From Paracentrotus lividus (Eukaryota > Echinodermata > Echinoidea > Camarodonta > Echinidae): a stretch of DNA of 64,000 nucleotides. The notes beneath the pieces are model-generated. The model did not search any database, was not told where the DNA came from, and saw only the letters and a list, made by a program, of their open reading frames with translations. The stretch is taken from the NCBI GenBank assembly GCA_940671915.1, contig CALNVZ010003432.1, forward strand, positions 5,200,543 to 5,264,542. Direction: 5' to 3'. How positions within the stretch are numbered: position 1 is the first letter of the stretch; each line of letters starts with the position of its first letter. A program made the position numbers and the translations under genes. Shown here piece after piece: positions 1-11,800 of the stretch.

Positions 1-2172
1 TATATTTTCCCAGTATTTCTAAACTAAATTTATAAATAACAAATTGCTGCAGAAAAAAAACAAAGAGTGTGAGAATGGATATTATTAAATTGGCAGCTCT
101 ATGGAAAAATGCTATAAAATCTGTAGTGCATTAAAAGGGCAAATAGATTGGTGTTTTCTCTAGAGTTCAGGAATGTGTAAACCCTCAACTATAGAACACA
201 AACTATCATACATTTGGCGATTATACAATTTAACAATGAAGCCCTTGTGTATAAAAAAGTGTTCGTCATTCTTTTACTGAATTGTCTCTTTTATATATTT
301 TTGCACAAAATTAAAATGTTGATATTTATTGATTTTTACACTGCCGAGCGATATTAGTCTGTATTTTATCTTTAGATTGATAAGTTTTAAAATGTAAATC
401 GAGTGACACATGTTTTTCTTGTGTCCGTCCGTCACTCGTGTATTGTTTATTTACAAAAATAAGAGCTTTATCAATAAAAAGATAATATGAAATTTGGTTT
501 GACTTATGTATTTTTGTACCCTTTGTGTCATTGTTTTAGGTAGACATTACTATGTGGTTTGTTCACTAGATCGAGGTCCACTTTACCAAATGCTTGCTAG
601 GCCAATTTCCCCCTAGAAAATTAAGATAAAAAAGATCCCACAAGCCTAAATCCCACATCACTCTGGATCCCATACCGCATATGAAAAACAGACATTGTGC
701 CATTGTTCATACGAAATGCAACGTTTTATTTTTTACAGGCACTGCCGTGATATTTGATTTAGGCTTAATATGGACAGAGATTTCATGACATAATTATCGT
801 TTTCATCTCTCTCTCTCTCTCTCTTTCTCTTTTTGCTTTCTGCTTTACCATATTTTATCTCTGTTTCCTTCCCGATTTCTTCTTTCCATGTTATATACTC
901 TTAAATCATCAGAAAATGGAGTAACAATGTTGCTGTTGTTATTCTGTTTATAATCATAGCATGAGAAACTTTATGTCATAATTATTGATTTATTTCTCTT
1001 TCTCTCTCTCTCTGTTTGCCTTCTGCTTTACCATATTTTATCTCTGCTTCATTCCTGATTTCCTCTTTCCATGTTATATACTCTTAAATCATCAGAAGAT
1101 GGAGAAACAATAATGTTGCTGTTGTTATTCTGTTTATAATCATAACTCACACAACTTTTCTTCACACAAAAAAATTAAACACTAACAACTACCTGATATA
1201 ATATACTATAAAGGTTTATATACAGTGAATCCTAGAAATATCTACTGCAAACTTTTAGAGCCTCTGACGAAAATTATTTAAACATCTACAATCTTAATAT
1301 TTCATAATTAAAAGGTGCATGATAAACAAATGATAATTGTTAAGGAAATACTACACAATGAGCAGATTCAACCACTCAGTGTTCAGTAAAAAATTAAAGT
1401 TTAAAGTGTTGATCGATTAACAAAAATAAAAATAATAAAAAAAAAAAAAATAAATTGCACGAAAACATAGCAAAGCGCAGGACAGCATTGGGAGACATAT
1501 TGTGTAAAATAACCATGATCCTCTATCCAAATGTGCCAGCATTCCAGCTAAACCTCTGAAAAAGGGGAATCCAACCACGGCAAAAAACAAATAGCAGAAT
1601 TGTTTACAAATCAGTCATTTTTATCTAATTTCGCTAATTTTAGGACCTCCATATAGAACGTACAACAAGACTTTCCAAACTCTCTTTTTTTAGCCTAATT
1701 TGATGAAACATTTTTAAAAATAAAATATTACTCTTCTCATATTACAAGTACTGTATCCTATAAATTAACTATCTCCTTGGGTTAGATTCTCATAAAGTAT
1801 AACTATGCTACCCAGTAGATAATTGAAGATTAGATGCGATATTACTGTTGCTGAAATATTGCTTTCACAAAGTCCTTTGATGATCTCGATCTTGACATTG
1901 CAAATGTTCAAATAAAACAGAAACACCTTCACAGCACATACATGTACAGGAGTCCTACAGCAGCTTAGTAACATGATTTGGTATTCCAATCTTTCATACT
2001 ATCTAATTAATTCAATTACGGTAGTACAGACTATCTTTTTCCAGATCTCCCAAACGTATAACCCAACATTAAATAAACATTTTTTTAAAACCTCCTAAAA
2101 TCTATATATAGATATTTTGTCTTCTGATTAAATATAATACTTTTCTTTCTCTTTTTCACCTCAAATCGGTCG
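1..2172. other. AT-rich region downstream of UROS
   Basis: No gene is visible here. The sequence is AT-rich with short homopolymers and CT tracts, and all reading frames are short. It lies 3' of the minus-strand UROS gene, so the part nearest 2172 should contain the UROS 3' UTR. I did not find a convincing polyadenylation signal. The only structured part is the tandem duplication at 779-1146. Confidence 0.6.
779..1146. repeat. Two-copy tandem duplication (~185 bp unit)
   Basis: Copy 1 (about 779-962) and copy 2 (about 966-1146) share the same order of landmarks: CATAATTAT, a CT microsatellite, TTCTGCTTTACCATATTTTA, TTCCATGTTATATACTC, and a GTTGCTGTTGTTATTC tail. They differ by scattered substitutions and by CT-tract length. 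It is a simple local duplication with no coding content. Confidence 0.85.
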
Positions 2173-2509
2173 TCATCTATCAGTTCCCTTTCGACATTGC
2201 TGTATGCAATGAAGTAGTGCTGTTGGATTCGGCTTCTCTGCAACACCAGCTATAGAGTAACCATGCTCCTCCATGGCGGCTTGTGTAGTCCCGCCTATAG
2301 CCAAAAGCTGGGAGAGTAATGTATACATTTAATAAAAAAACTTATCCAATAAGTTTAAAAGCAAATAAAATATGATGATAAAAGTATATTTTATTCTGAC
2401 ATACTGAATGGTTGGTAAATCAAAATTTTCAAGTAATTGAATGCTGAAAAAAAAACAACAGAATAATAAACAAATGCAAGGATGGAATCTACAACAAATA
2501 GAGCAAGAG

Positions 2510-2546
<37 letters not shown>

Positions 2547-5500
2547 GGAGATAAGAGAGGAAAATAATGAAACACAAATAATGAGTATCCTTTTGATTCT
2601 GTAGAGTATTTAAGATTGCATCGATAGACATGAATATATTTATTCTAAATAATGTAACTTTTGTATGAAAATGCACTTTCCTTGACTGTCCACAAAAGCC
2701 AAAATGGTCGCATTGAAGAAAAAAAAGTGCTAGGTAATTACTTCAGTTTATTGAGACAGTAATATAAAATGTATTGTTCAGATACATACAACATGCACAT
2801 CCTCCAAAATAATTTAATTGTTATGGAATGAGGGTAACACAATGCCCAGATTGTTCAAAGCATCATATCTTGTGGGAGAAAAAGTTTACATATTTTAAAT
2901 AAATATGCTTACCCACCTGTGTATTTTGTAGGTTTGTTTTGAACTTGAGAAGCACTTCTCTGGAGAACTTCACCCCTGATGGACTAAAGAAAACTATGCA
3001 GAATGGAGGCCCCTGTAATAAAAACAAAGACAAATGTAGTGTTAAGTCAGAGGTAGAAGGGAGTATCATTTATTAGCCATTGGTCCAGCGGGCTACCTAG
3101 GTTCTCTCGCATGGTAAAGGTGTACAGCCCCTGGTGGGGTTTCGGTGGAAGGCCCAATAAAATATATGCTTTATTGCTAATTTATATGAATTTTGTATTA
3201 AAAAAATATATTATTTTCATCTTTTTCTTTTTATAAATGAATAATAAATCAGAAATCCAAATTAGAATTAAAAAGTCCATGGCTGCATACATTCAACCTA
3301 ACATGGCTAAACGGATATCAAGTGAGGACATTTATTGAAAAACCCTACATATACATGTAAAACTATTCATTTTGATCACATGTTCAAAATTGGTTTTGAA
3401 CAGAGAAAAAAAAAATGTGACCCGTCGCCTCAAAACCAAGAATAAGTCGCAAAAAGAAAAACATTGTAAATGGTCAGAGAATCGAGTTTTCTGCATACGA
3501 AAGCATTAATGGCCCCTATTGTGACATGATATTAAACTTACCTGAGTAAACTATGAGTGTTTTGGCTTTTTTTTTCTGGAATCTGGAATTTTCTCAGAAA
3601 ACACATAAAACCATAAAACAAATCCTGGAGATTTATTGGTGGTTTTGACACGGAAGGTCACAAATTGAACAATGGAGGAAACTAACGAGAAATATGTAAT
3701 ACAAGAAAAAAAAAACCAAAACAAAGAAAATGAAATTCCATTGGGATTCGAGCCTGAGACCTCCTAATTACTATCCAGGCACTCTACCACCTGAGCTATG
3801 GCAAACCCATTTGATATTCATCCCTGAAACCCTTTAACTATTCAATGCTAGATGGGTCAGACGCTATTAAAACACGACATCCTATCCTTCAGTTTTATGC
3901 CAGGTTTTAATAGCTTCTGACCACTCGACCAATGAAAAGTCAACAGGTTTCAGGGACAAAATATCAATATGGGTTGGCCATAGCTCAGGCGGTAGAGTGC
4001 CTGGATAGTAATCAGGTGTCAGGTTCAAATCCTGATTAAATATTTAAAGCATTAATCAAACCTTTTCTTGCAGGTACTTGGATAGCTGGAGTTCTAAGTC
4101 TGAATTTGGAATGGTTTGATACACCACATCTTCTGTAAAGGGAAATCCTAAATAAGATAAAGAAACAAAAGTGAAGAGGGTTAAGTCTAGCTCATATAAA
4201 TCCAATCTTGTCTTACAACATAATTGAATCTTTACATGCGTAGTTTGCCATTTGTAGATAACGTCACTTTATTCATTTTTCTGTATGGAGAGATTTCAGC
4301 CATTGCGACTCCTCAATATTGTACGAGGAGTGCCTAAGTAAGTAGTTCTCATAATTATCCAGTGAGTACATATCATAGTGGGTGATTAACCAATAGGGAT
4401 ATAATCCTAGTGGATCATCCAACTATGAAGTGGGAGTCCAAGTGTATAATTATGCTATGTACAGCACTGGCTATGTAGTGTAGTTGTCTTAATTGGTAAC
4501 AATCTCATTAGCGTAGTTGTTCTGGTGACTAATAAGATAATCTGAGGGAGCAGTGCAACCATGATAATATGGTGACTTCAAATGAGCGGGCTCAAATATC
4601 TAATAGGTCAATCAGACTGGCAAGACCGACTCTGTCTGGTTTCGGTATGGAATACGTCTTGCCGGTCTGACTGTTGGTGAACACTAAGAAGATAAGCCAG
4701 CTGTCTAGATGAGGTTTAATAATTCAGATGAATATTGAAGATGACACTAAAATCTCACCTTCTTTTTGTAATGTCTTTGGGATTGTTTCTCTCCTCATTG
4801 TACCGCAGGGATAGAGTAGGGGCTTAGATCCAGGTTTGACAGCTACATATAAGCAATGAAAAAAAAAAATCAAAAGTGTGTAGAAAATTTTGCTGATAGA
4901 GGATTATAGCTAAAACATGATAAGTCCATATATTCAGGCAACAAATCAAATCACGGACAGATGAGCCATATGAGTTTGAAATGGAGACTTGTAAAAAAAT
5001 CATCATAATGCTTATCTGCCTGTTTTCATCTATACCTAACAAAATTAGAAAGGATTAGGGCATCTTGTTTGGCTTTTAATATTTCAAGTTTTATTTAGAT
5101 TAGCCATGTATTCATTGGGGATACCATACCTTCTAAGATGATTTTACAGAGGTTCTCAGCATTGCCCGAATCTTCACCCACTGGATGTAGTCCAAGCTTT
5201 TTCACCTCTCCTCCTGTTGATGTACCTACACTGAATGCAGGTAGCTTACTCCATTCATCCTTTAGATGACCATTCCATTCTACAATAGAAAGAGACCATT
5301 CCATTCTATTTGAACATTCACAGGTGCGGATACAGGGCCATCTCCCCCTACCCCCCCCCCACTAGAAAAAAAAGGGGAAAACTTAAATTAGATGACCCCC
5401 GATGACCGACTAACCCGTACCCCTATGGTTGAGACATTGATGACCTTCTTGATGACCAACACACTACTACCCCCCCCCCTCCCAGCATGATGTGAAAAGA

Positions 5501-7504
5501 TGTTGATGTACCTTTTCCTCGCCCAGTGTGACGGGAAAAAAATTGGGTGTACCTAAATCTGAAATTCTAATTTTGCCCCCCCCCCCATGAAATCCTGGAT
5601 CCGCCACTGACTCATCATGAGGAATGAGAATGATCATCACTCATCATGGTAACAATCATATCAAACCAAAACAAGTAAAATGTCACTGCCTCTCCAAAAT
5701 GCCTACGCCTAAATTAAAACTAATGATTTCAGAAATTGTTCTCTGTGACCCTTGAATTTGGATGTTCTCTAAAATCAAATCACAGCATCATCCCATGGTA
5801 ATACATACTATCCTCAAGTTTGAAGCTCATATCCCATGCGTTCTTGAGAGTGATATAATGACATGATGATGCGCAAACGGAACAGACGGACGTATATATA
5901 CGTGGACATACTGATGTACGTACAGATGGACAACCCCAAAATAATGTTGCAATAGAGTTGCAATGTAGGTAGTTGCAATAAGGTAGGGCTGCTAGTTAGG
6001 GAGGGTCCCAGTTCCGTTAGTTAGGAAGGATGTTAGTTGGGGAGGGTCCCAGTTCTATAAGTTAGGGAGGGTCCAAATTATGCTAGTTAGGAAGATTGGT
6101 AGATAGGGTTGGTACCTGTAGGCCTACTAATTGCTTGCTTACCATCATTGCCATCATGTCTCTCCAAGCATAGAGCAACAGACTAAACAGTCCTTGGGCT
6201 TGAAAAGATAAGACCATAGTATTCCTCAGGGTTTACTATGTGATTGTACAATTAGGAACGATTGTTAGTTAGGGAGGGTTCCAGTTCTGCTAGTTAGGAG
6301 GGCTTTTATTTAGGGAGGGTCTATATCGTGCACTAGTTAGTTAGGTTGTTTGATAGGGTTAGTACCTGTACTAATTGTTTGCTTACCATTGGTATCATCA
6401 TGTCTCTCCAAGCAGAGAGCAACAGACTGAACAGTCCTTGGGCTTGAAAAGATAAGACCAGAGTATTCCTCAGGATGTAAGATATGATTGTAGAGTCTCT
6501 CTAGGTCGATAAACTCAAAGGCAATGGGTGAGAGTGAGACACAGTCTACATCTGCTTCTTGAAATGCCTGTGATTGATCAAAGGTTTAGGAACAGCTGAA
6601 TAAATAATTGTATGGCAAGTCGAGCAACTTGCGAATTTGTATACATGGTATAACGTAGCTAACATCAATTGTTGCCCCCCCCCCCCCGACCCCCAAAAAT
6701 GAAGAGTATCTATTGAAATTGAAAATCATGCCCAATTTGGATGAATTTTTTTTTGAAAAGTTGTGATGAAAAGATTAGGTTAGGTTGAGAACAGTAGTTT
6801 CTATCTGGAGTCTTGCCAAAAAAGAATGGTGGAATGAAATTAGAACTCATGTCCCCTTTCAGTAAAAATAGTTTAGCCAGGGATTTTAATGTCTTGTACG
6901 CCTAGGGCCTATGGATTGTTGGCAAATCACTGCCAAACCGCCAAATAACGTTTCGCTAAATATTTTCATCTTAGGCCTACTCTGTAGAATAATAATAATA
7001 ATAATAAAACATAAACTTGTAAGTGTAATTTCATTATAAACACAATAATATTGGATAATTATGTTGAAAAGTCTGAGTTCTGAATAACAAGCATGAAATT
7101 TTCACATATGTATAAAAGAAACTTACGTACACTAACTAATATTTTTCAACACTACAAATTGGAAAGTAAAAAAAAATAGCATAGTAATTAGAAAAAACAC
7201 AAAAATATGAAAAAAAATCATATTATAAATGTTCCAGTTCTTTTTTATTCACTTTAACAAACTTAAACAAGTACCAAAATCTTTGCGCTTAAATTAGAAA
7301 ACCCTGAATAGTTCGTGCCAAATCATATAAGATGACATCATGCTATGCACAAAGAAACATCTATAGTCTTACATACATGTAGGTTCATTTTAAATACGTA
7401 AGGCCTATATAGATCTAGAATCTAGGCTATAGTATATTTACCTCTTGATATTTGTCCCGCAACGTCTCATTTTCCTGTGTAGACCTCAGCAGTAGTGTGT
7501 TCAT
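2173..7504 (-). CDS. UROS: Uroporphyrinogen-III synthase, 7 coding exons
   Basis: UROS cyclises and inverts hydroxymethylbilane to uroporphyrinogen III, the fourth step of haem synthesis, in the cytosol. Coding exons, in gene order: 7442-7504, 6387-6567, 5130-5279, 4759-4842, 4062-4132, 2917-3012 and 2173-2307. All have GT donors and AG acceptors, and the phases join to an unbroken 259-residue protein (the human protein has 265). The start MNTLLLRS parallels human MKVLLLKD. Other matches are FSSPRTV (human FTSPRAV), SGNAENL, LLYPCG, FFSPSG and IGGTT. Tyr164 in VYQT corresponds to human Tyr168, and Thr222-Thr223 to the human active-cleft Thr pair. Cys73, whose replacement by Arg is a well-known human porphyria allele, is conserved at the same number. 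The gene is head-to-head with BCCIP, about 15 kb away. A broken copy of part of exon 2 lies in intron 2 at 6143-6251. The UTRs are unassigned. The identification is very secure. Confidence 0.96.
2512..2541. repeat. (GA)n microsatellite in the UROS last intron
   Basis: This is an uninterrupted GA run of about 30 bases. It lies between the last two UROS coding exons and continues into a purine-rich stretch. Confidence 0.9.
3745..3811 (-). pseudogene. tRNA-like sequence (Thr-AGT-like), left arm
   Basis: On the minus strand the A-box-like TAGCTCAGGTGG is followed by an anticodon arm with loop ATAGTAA (anticodon AGT by position). A B-box-like GGCTCGAATCC then follows at normal tRNA spacing. I see no paired acceptor stem, so a functional tRNA is unlikely. 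It is probably the pol III promoter head of a SINE-like element. Confidence 0.6.
3971..4036 (+). pseudogene. tRNA-like sequence (Thr-AGT-like), right arm
   Basis: The plus strand shows A box TAGCTCAGGCGG, an anticodon stem CCTGG/TCAGG around loop ATAGTAA, and B box GGTTCAAATCC within a 5-bp T-stem (TCAGG/CCTGA). The D-arm pairs GCTC/GAGT. The variable loop is short and no acceptor stem pairs, so this is a degenerate tRNA or a SINE promoter rather than a working tRNA gene. Confidence 0.6.
5321..5610. mobile_element. GGATCC-ended interspersed repeat with C runs
   Basis: The left end reads AGGTGCGGATACAGG. The right end, reverse-complemented, reads AGTGGCGGATCCAGG, giving short terminal inverted repeats. 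The interior holds two or three long C runs and GATGACCGACTAACCC. The same terminal motif recurs at 10.78, 50.58, 60.35 and 62.94 kb. It is a non-coding element between UROS exons 2 and 3. Confidence 0.65.
5700..5940. repeat. Degenerate relative of the DR1-bearing repeat family
   Basis: It contains TCTGTGACCCTTGAATTTGG, CTCAAGTTTGAAG, a GTTCTTGAGAGTG block and ACGGACG/ATGGACAACCCC. This is the same order as in the better-preserved elements at 34.2-35.2 and 44.5-45.1 kb. The DR1 site is broken (GTGACCCTTGAAT). The assignment rests on motif order only. Confidence 0.45.
5965..6350. repeat. Degenerate TTAGTTAGGGAGGG tandem repeat
   Basis: Repeated blocks of roughly 30-40 bases combine CTAGTTAGG(G/A)AGG with GGTCCCAGTTCT. 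They lie on both sides of a partial UROS exon-2 copy, so the repeat and the exon fragment appear to have been duplicated together. Confidence 0.7.
6102..6251 (-). pseudogene. Broken partial copy of UROS exon 2
   Basis: The segment matches the 3' half of true exon 2 and its donor-side intron (6352-6495). The exon-like part is 6143-6251, and a GT donor is retained at 6141-6142. The copy has no acceptor or 5' half, and in the UROS reading frame the CAG codon after ACTGTT has become TAG. It lies just downstream of the real exon, in intron 2. Splicing to it would truncate the protein, so it is best called a pseudo-exon. Confidence 0.85.
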
Positions 7505-7775
7505 CTTTGAAAGAAATCCTACTAGTCTATCCTTTGAAATTAAACAAAAAGCGAATAAATCTGACAAGTTGTTGTAGAAGTGTATTAAGGCGTGCACGTC
7601 TAGCTCTTTAAGTTAGTAGGACTACATTAAATAACCGAATCTTATGTTCCTGTTCAGACTTCATAGTTGACGAAAGAACACGGTCCACGGATGTTGTTAG
7701 CGTTCAAGAGAGATTCCTCATCAAACCAAATCAGATGTGATTCTGCTAATATTGGAAACGCATTATTCACTCCCC

Positions 7776-8937
7776 TTAAAGGGCTTGTTATAAAAGGTCG
7801 GGTAAGTTGTGCATAAGTGTCGGGTAAATTTCTGGAATTAGCCATTTGTTAGCTAACATTTGTTTGAGAGAAGAGGAAAGAAAGACAATACAAAGGAACA
7901 CATAACAAATGATTATTAAAAAGATGAAAGAAGGCTAAAACAAAGAAATACATAAGAAATCAGAATTACAGATGGGGAAATAATATTTTTAAAAAAACAA
8001 AGAAATACATACTGTAGGGGTAGTTGTCCTAGGGATAGTCATTCAGGGGTTGGTTGTCCTCGAGGGTGGTCTTTCATGGGGGTGATTGTCCTAAGGGGCT
8101 AGTTGCATATCGGCTAGTTCGTCATAAGGGGCTCAGTGTACCTAGCGGCTAGTTGTCCAGGGATTTGTCATATGGTATATTTGTTATAGGTGCTAGTCTT
8201 GTCCATAGGGGCTACGTGTCATAGTGGTTAGTGCCATAGGGGTAGTTGTACATAGTGTAGTTGCCATAGGGGCTAGTTGTCATAGGCTAGTTATCATAGG
8301 GGCTAGTTGTCCTTGCCTTAGTTGTCATAGCCTTAGGGGTATTTCCTGTAGGTGTGTAGTTGTAACTAAGTTAGCTGTCGCCTAGGGTAGTTGTCCTTGG
8401 GCTAGTCTGCATTGGAGCTGTCTGTGGCATTGGGCTAGTTGTCATGGGCTAGTCCCTTGGTCATAGGAGCTAGTTGTTAATTAGGGGTAGTTCTCTAGGG
8501 GCTAGTTGTCCTATCGGGCTAGTTGTCTCGGGGTGTATTTGACCTAGGGTGTTGTTCCTAGCAGACGATAGTGATAACCTAGAGAGATATAGTGAAAGTC
8601 ACGGGGCGATTAGCCTGAATGGAATAGTTTTGGCTCTCTGGGGCTACGTGATTGTCGTTTGTAACGGGGTGGTAGTTTTGTTTTTTTGTAGGCGTGTGGT
8701 CTTCCGGAGGTAAGCTGTCTGGGGGCAGTTATGTCCTGATAAAACCCCGCCGCCTCCGAAACCCCACCGAGCTTACGTGTATCTATACATTATTGCCCTG
8801 TTCATGTGATTATTGTGTTAGCTTGGTTCTTTAAAAGACACCCTAGTAAAAATTGTGGAAAAAATGAATGGCTAGCTTCCGCAATTTACGCGACACTTAC
8901 ACGCCACTTACCCGACCTTTTATAACAAGCCCCTTAA
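7776..8937. mobile_element. TTAA-flanked terminal-inverted-repeat element
   Basis: TTAA stands at 7776-7779 and 8934-8937. Just inside, the left end AGGGCTTGTTATAAAAGG mirrors the right end GGGGCTTGTTATAAAAGG read on the other strand, and the similarity continues imperfectly for about 60 bases. A TTAA target duplication is typical of piggyBac-type transposons, so this may be a non-autonomous piggyBac-like element (inference). No transposase is visible. The interior is mostly the minisatellite at 8016-8750. It lies about 270 bases upstream of the UROS start codon. Confidence 0.75.
8016..8750. repeat. Degenerate GGGGCTAGTTGTCATA minisatellite
   Basis: Several dozen diverged units of about 14-17 bases, consensus GGGGCTAGTTGTCATA, fill the interior of the TTAA-flanked element. 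Units drift in length and sequence, and the last 150 bases are barely recognisable. Confidence 0.85.
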
Positions 8938-9139
8938 AGATAATCTAGAGTAGTAGTCATGATGAAATAAATCAAAACATTCTTGTTCATACCAGAATCT
9001 CAAGCATAGGAAGTACACACCAAAGGAAATTACAGAAAATTCTGAATTTGCTGAGAAAAGAGCAAAATAAGCATATATTTCTGTATGTGGACGGCCCGTC
9101 CAAGCATGTGCGTGATATAACACGGCACTTTAATACAAT

Positions 9140-9493
9140 TATGCATGGTCAATTATAATTGACCTTGCACTGGGAAGTACCTTATTGCAGCAGTTTTCTT
9201 CCAATGGAAAGTCAATGCAGAAAAGTGTCTTGAGCAGCTCCCAGCCTGGCAGCCAAGTCAAGGTGGCATATCCAAAAAAGGGTCTAAAAATTCTACTAAA
9301 CAAAATTAAAGATATCTAATGGAGAAGTTATATTGCAATGAGACTATAGTATAGATTATCTTAAATTATTTTGAGGTAGGTTTAAAGCTGGTTTCGCTAA
9401 TTATTATTGAGAAGTTTCCTCAGCAACCAAGAGAGCGACAGACAGCCATTTTTTCTGTACTGACTAATGTTGTTTTGCAGCTGTATGTGATAA
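9140..9493 (+). repeat. ~350-bp interspersed repeat, copy 1
   Basis: It starts at TTATGCATGGTCAATT and ends at GCAGCTGTATGTG. It matches the reverse complement of about 24705-25062, inside the BCCIP first intron. Shared landmarks are TTGACCTTGCACTGGGAAGT, GCAGCAGTTTTCTTCC, CTGGCAGCCAAGTCAAGGTG and GCTAATTATTATTGAGAAG. Neither copy holds a long open frame. It begins with a palindrome, GGTCAATTATAATTGACC. Confidence 0.88.
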
Positions 9494-10400
9494 CACGGCC
9501 ACTAAGGCACGTGGAAAGTCTACGGGTATATCATGTGCACGTGATTCGCACCGGATGTGTGTGTATGTTGTGCCGTGACTTGCAGCGATATAGCAGCCGG
9601 TCTACTCCAAGTCTCAATTTGACAGACTATTTCGATATTTTTTCGACATTTCTTCTGAAATCATTATCGAAACGTGAATATAATCTTGTGTAGGCATAGA
9701 ATATATATATGGAACAGTCAATGTAAGGACATATCTTATAGATCTAGATTTATCTCAAATTATTTTGGCTGTAAGGCTTTAATAGACCTAACTTAGACTT
9801 TTATTTAGTCCCTGGCTTGCACTTTTGTTTGTTGCACTTGCAGATCATCACACATCATTCATAATCATATCATAATTGCAATTTTCCAACTGAATGACCT
9901 TGCCTTAATTCTAATCTTCATTTATTGTTGATTCAATGATAGTGATTCCGTTTATCATTAATTTATGGGCGCTAGTGTAGTTAAGCATCCACGCGAAATG
10001 ATCATCAAACTATGTTTTTCGCACTTTATACGTATAGAATTCGAAATAAAAGCATCTTAAATTCATCAATGGATTCATTTTCTCTATGTCATCCAAAATT
10101 TAGATCACCTTATGACTCAGAAAAGTTGTTTTTAGCCTCGATTTTGAAGAAGTATATCTGGTATTACTCCGGCAACAATGATCTTGAAAGATAGCGACTA
10201 AAAATGTCAAATCACTTTGTATGTGTAGTATGGATCTTCGAAAGGGAGTTAAAAAGGAAAAAATGAAATTATATCTCATGGTTGTTCTTCTGTCTTATAA
10301 TATATGTGTTGTTTTTTTATCGTTTACTCTCTTAAAAACCACTAGTACACCTTCAAGAGGGGGGGGGGGGGGTGAGGACAGGAGGCATAGACCCTAAGTC
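9494..10400. other. Unannotated intergenic stretch
   Basis: I see no gene. One notable item is the ~32-base sequence at about 9961-9993, which contains GGCGCTAGTGTAGTTAAGCA. It recurs inverted at about 22472-22504, on the far side of the satellite region. A G run lies near 10360. Confidence 0.5.
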
Positions 10401-10925
10401 CATTTCATAAATTTAATTCTCCTCTTTTTTTTCTCTCTCTCTCTTCTTTTTTATGTTTTTTTTTTTTCCAGTTTTTTTTTTTTGTGCGTGTTATTCACTT
10501 TCCCCGTATTTTTCCTATTTTCTTTTCATTGTTTTTCTCTAATTCCTTATGTTGTTTTTTCTTTTGCTTATGTAATTTTTTTTCTCTATCTCTTCCTTTC
10601 CCTATTTTTTTATGTTTTATTTTTTTCTATTTTTTTTTTTTTTTTTTTTTGTTATTCATCGTTTTTTCTTTTTCTTTTTTCTCTTTTTCATTGTATATTT
10701 TCTCTTCTTTATTTTATTCATTGTGTTTCTCTCTTTTCTTTAGGTTATCCATTGCTTTTCTCTTTTGTATTATGTTATACATGGCGCGGATCCAGGGGCC
10801 GACAGGCCCGGCCCCCCCCAAAAAAAAAAAAATAAATAAAAAAAAGGAGGAGAAAAAGGGAGAAAGAAGGAAAAAGGGAAGAAAAGAAAAAAAAGAAAGA
10901 AAGAGAAGGGAATAAGGCCCGATGC
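10400..10925. repeat. Pyrimidine tract, GGATCC repeat end, purine tract
   Basis: About 10420-10780 is almost pure T/C. At 10783-10815 the sequence GCGGATCCAGG, followed by a short G/C-rich segment and a C run, matches an end of the GGATCC repeat family. About 10818-10912 is almost pure A/G. The open frames here are low-complexity artefacts. The pyrimidine and purine tracts could fold back on each other. Confidence 0.7.
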
Positions 10926-10929
10926 TTGT

Positions 10930-11800
10930 TAAATTTTCGCCCAATTTCATTCAATAAGAAGCGCGAAATAGGCTTTACTGGGTTCTAAACGATCATAATA
11001 AGGCCTTTAATTTGGGGTGGGCCCACAAGGCCGATTTTTCTCGTATTTGTATTTTGCAATAAACAGCTCAAACGCCTTTTTTAAACATAAAGAAATACAT
11101 TAGTGACGAAAATTAAAAATAAAATATTAAACAATTTAAACAAAAATAGAGGCCTTGTGGACCTCGGCCCTCTTGAGAATAATAGTCGGACTCGTGGGAA
11201 TACTAGAAAGTGCCCTTTTATTTATTCAATATATTTTTGAAACCCCCAAATTTTCGGCTCGCGCTTCGCGATTACTATATCATAATGCACAAATAACTCA
11301 AATTTTTACCTAAAAAATATTTCAGCTCGGCTTCGCGCTCGCGGCTACTAAATAGGGTCTTATAATACACAAATATTTACCATTTTTATGCTGAAATGCC
11401 CCTTTATTTATTCCATTATACTTTTAAAACCCCAATTTTTTGGCTCGCGCTTCGCGCTCGCCAGATACCAATTTAGAAGGGTATATAATGCACCAGTAAC
11501 TTTCAAATTTTACTTCAAAATTTAAAGCTCGCGCTTTCGTTGTCGCGGATACTAAGCAGTGGTCTATAATACACAATATCTATAATTGTTTATACTAGAA
11601 AATATAAAACTAAAGTTTCAAAATTTACAAAGAAAAGAGGCCTTGTGGACCCTCGGCCTCCTGAGAATAGTAGCCTAATTAGAAATAATCTTTTAAAACC
11701 CCAAGTTTTCAGCTCGCGCTTCGCTTCGCAATTAACATGCAATTTTTTGAGGGGCCACCCCCTATTCATCCCAATACATTTCTCTCTATGCCTCTGGTCT
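10930..11800. repeat. GCTCGCGCTTCGCG tandem repeat (~120-bp units)
   Basis: GGCTCGCGCTTCGCG or a variant recurs near 11250, 11325, 11440, 11530 and 11710. Each is surrounded by TAATGCACAAATA-like and TTTTAAAACCCCAA-like flanks, and GAGGCCTTGTGGACC occurs twice (near 11150 and 11640). It is a diverged tandem or segmental repeat with no coding content. Confidence 0.75.

Larger units (their letters stand above)
3734..4037. mobile_element. Inverted repeat element with tRNA-like arms
   Basis: The two halves, about 3734-3890 and 3891-4037, are imperfect reverse complements over roughly 145 bases. Shared blocks, read inward, include GAGCTATGG, CCCTGAAACC, GTCAGA and GCTATTAAAAC. Each outer end carries a tRNA-like sequence with RNA polymerase III A- and B-box matches. 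It could be two tRNA-derived SINE heads that inserted head-to-head or one fold-back element. It lies inside a UROS intron (between 3012 and 4062). Confidence 0.75.

Noticed and set aside
3745..4036. Functional tRNA-Thr genes
   Set aside because: D, anticodon and T arms can be drawn, but no acceptor stem pairs, one variable loop is too short, and the two copies are arms of an inverted repeat.
10482..10950. Overlapping frames of 78-143 residues on both strands
   Set aside because: They translate homopolymer T/C and A/G tracts into Phe/Ser/Leu or Lys/Glu runs, with no motif and no splice context.
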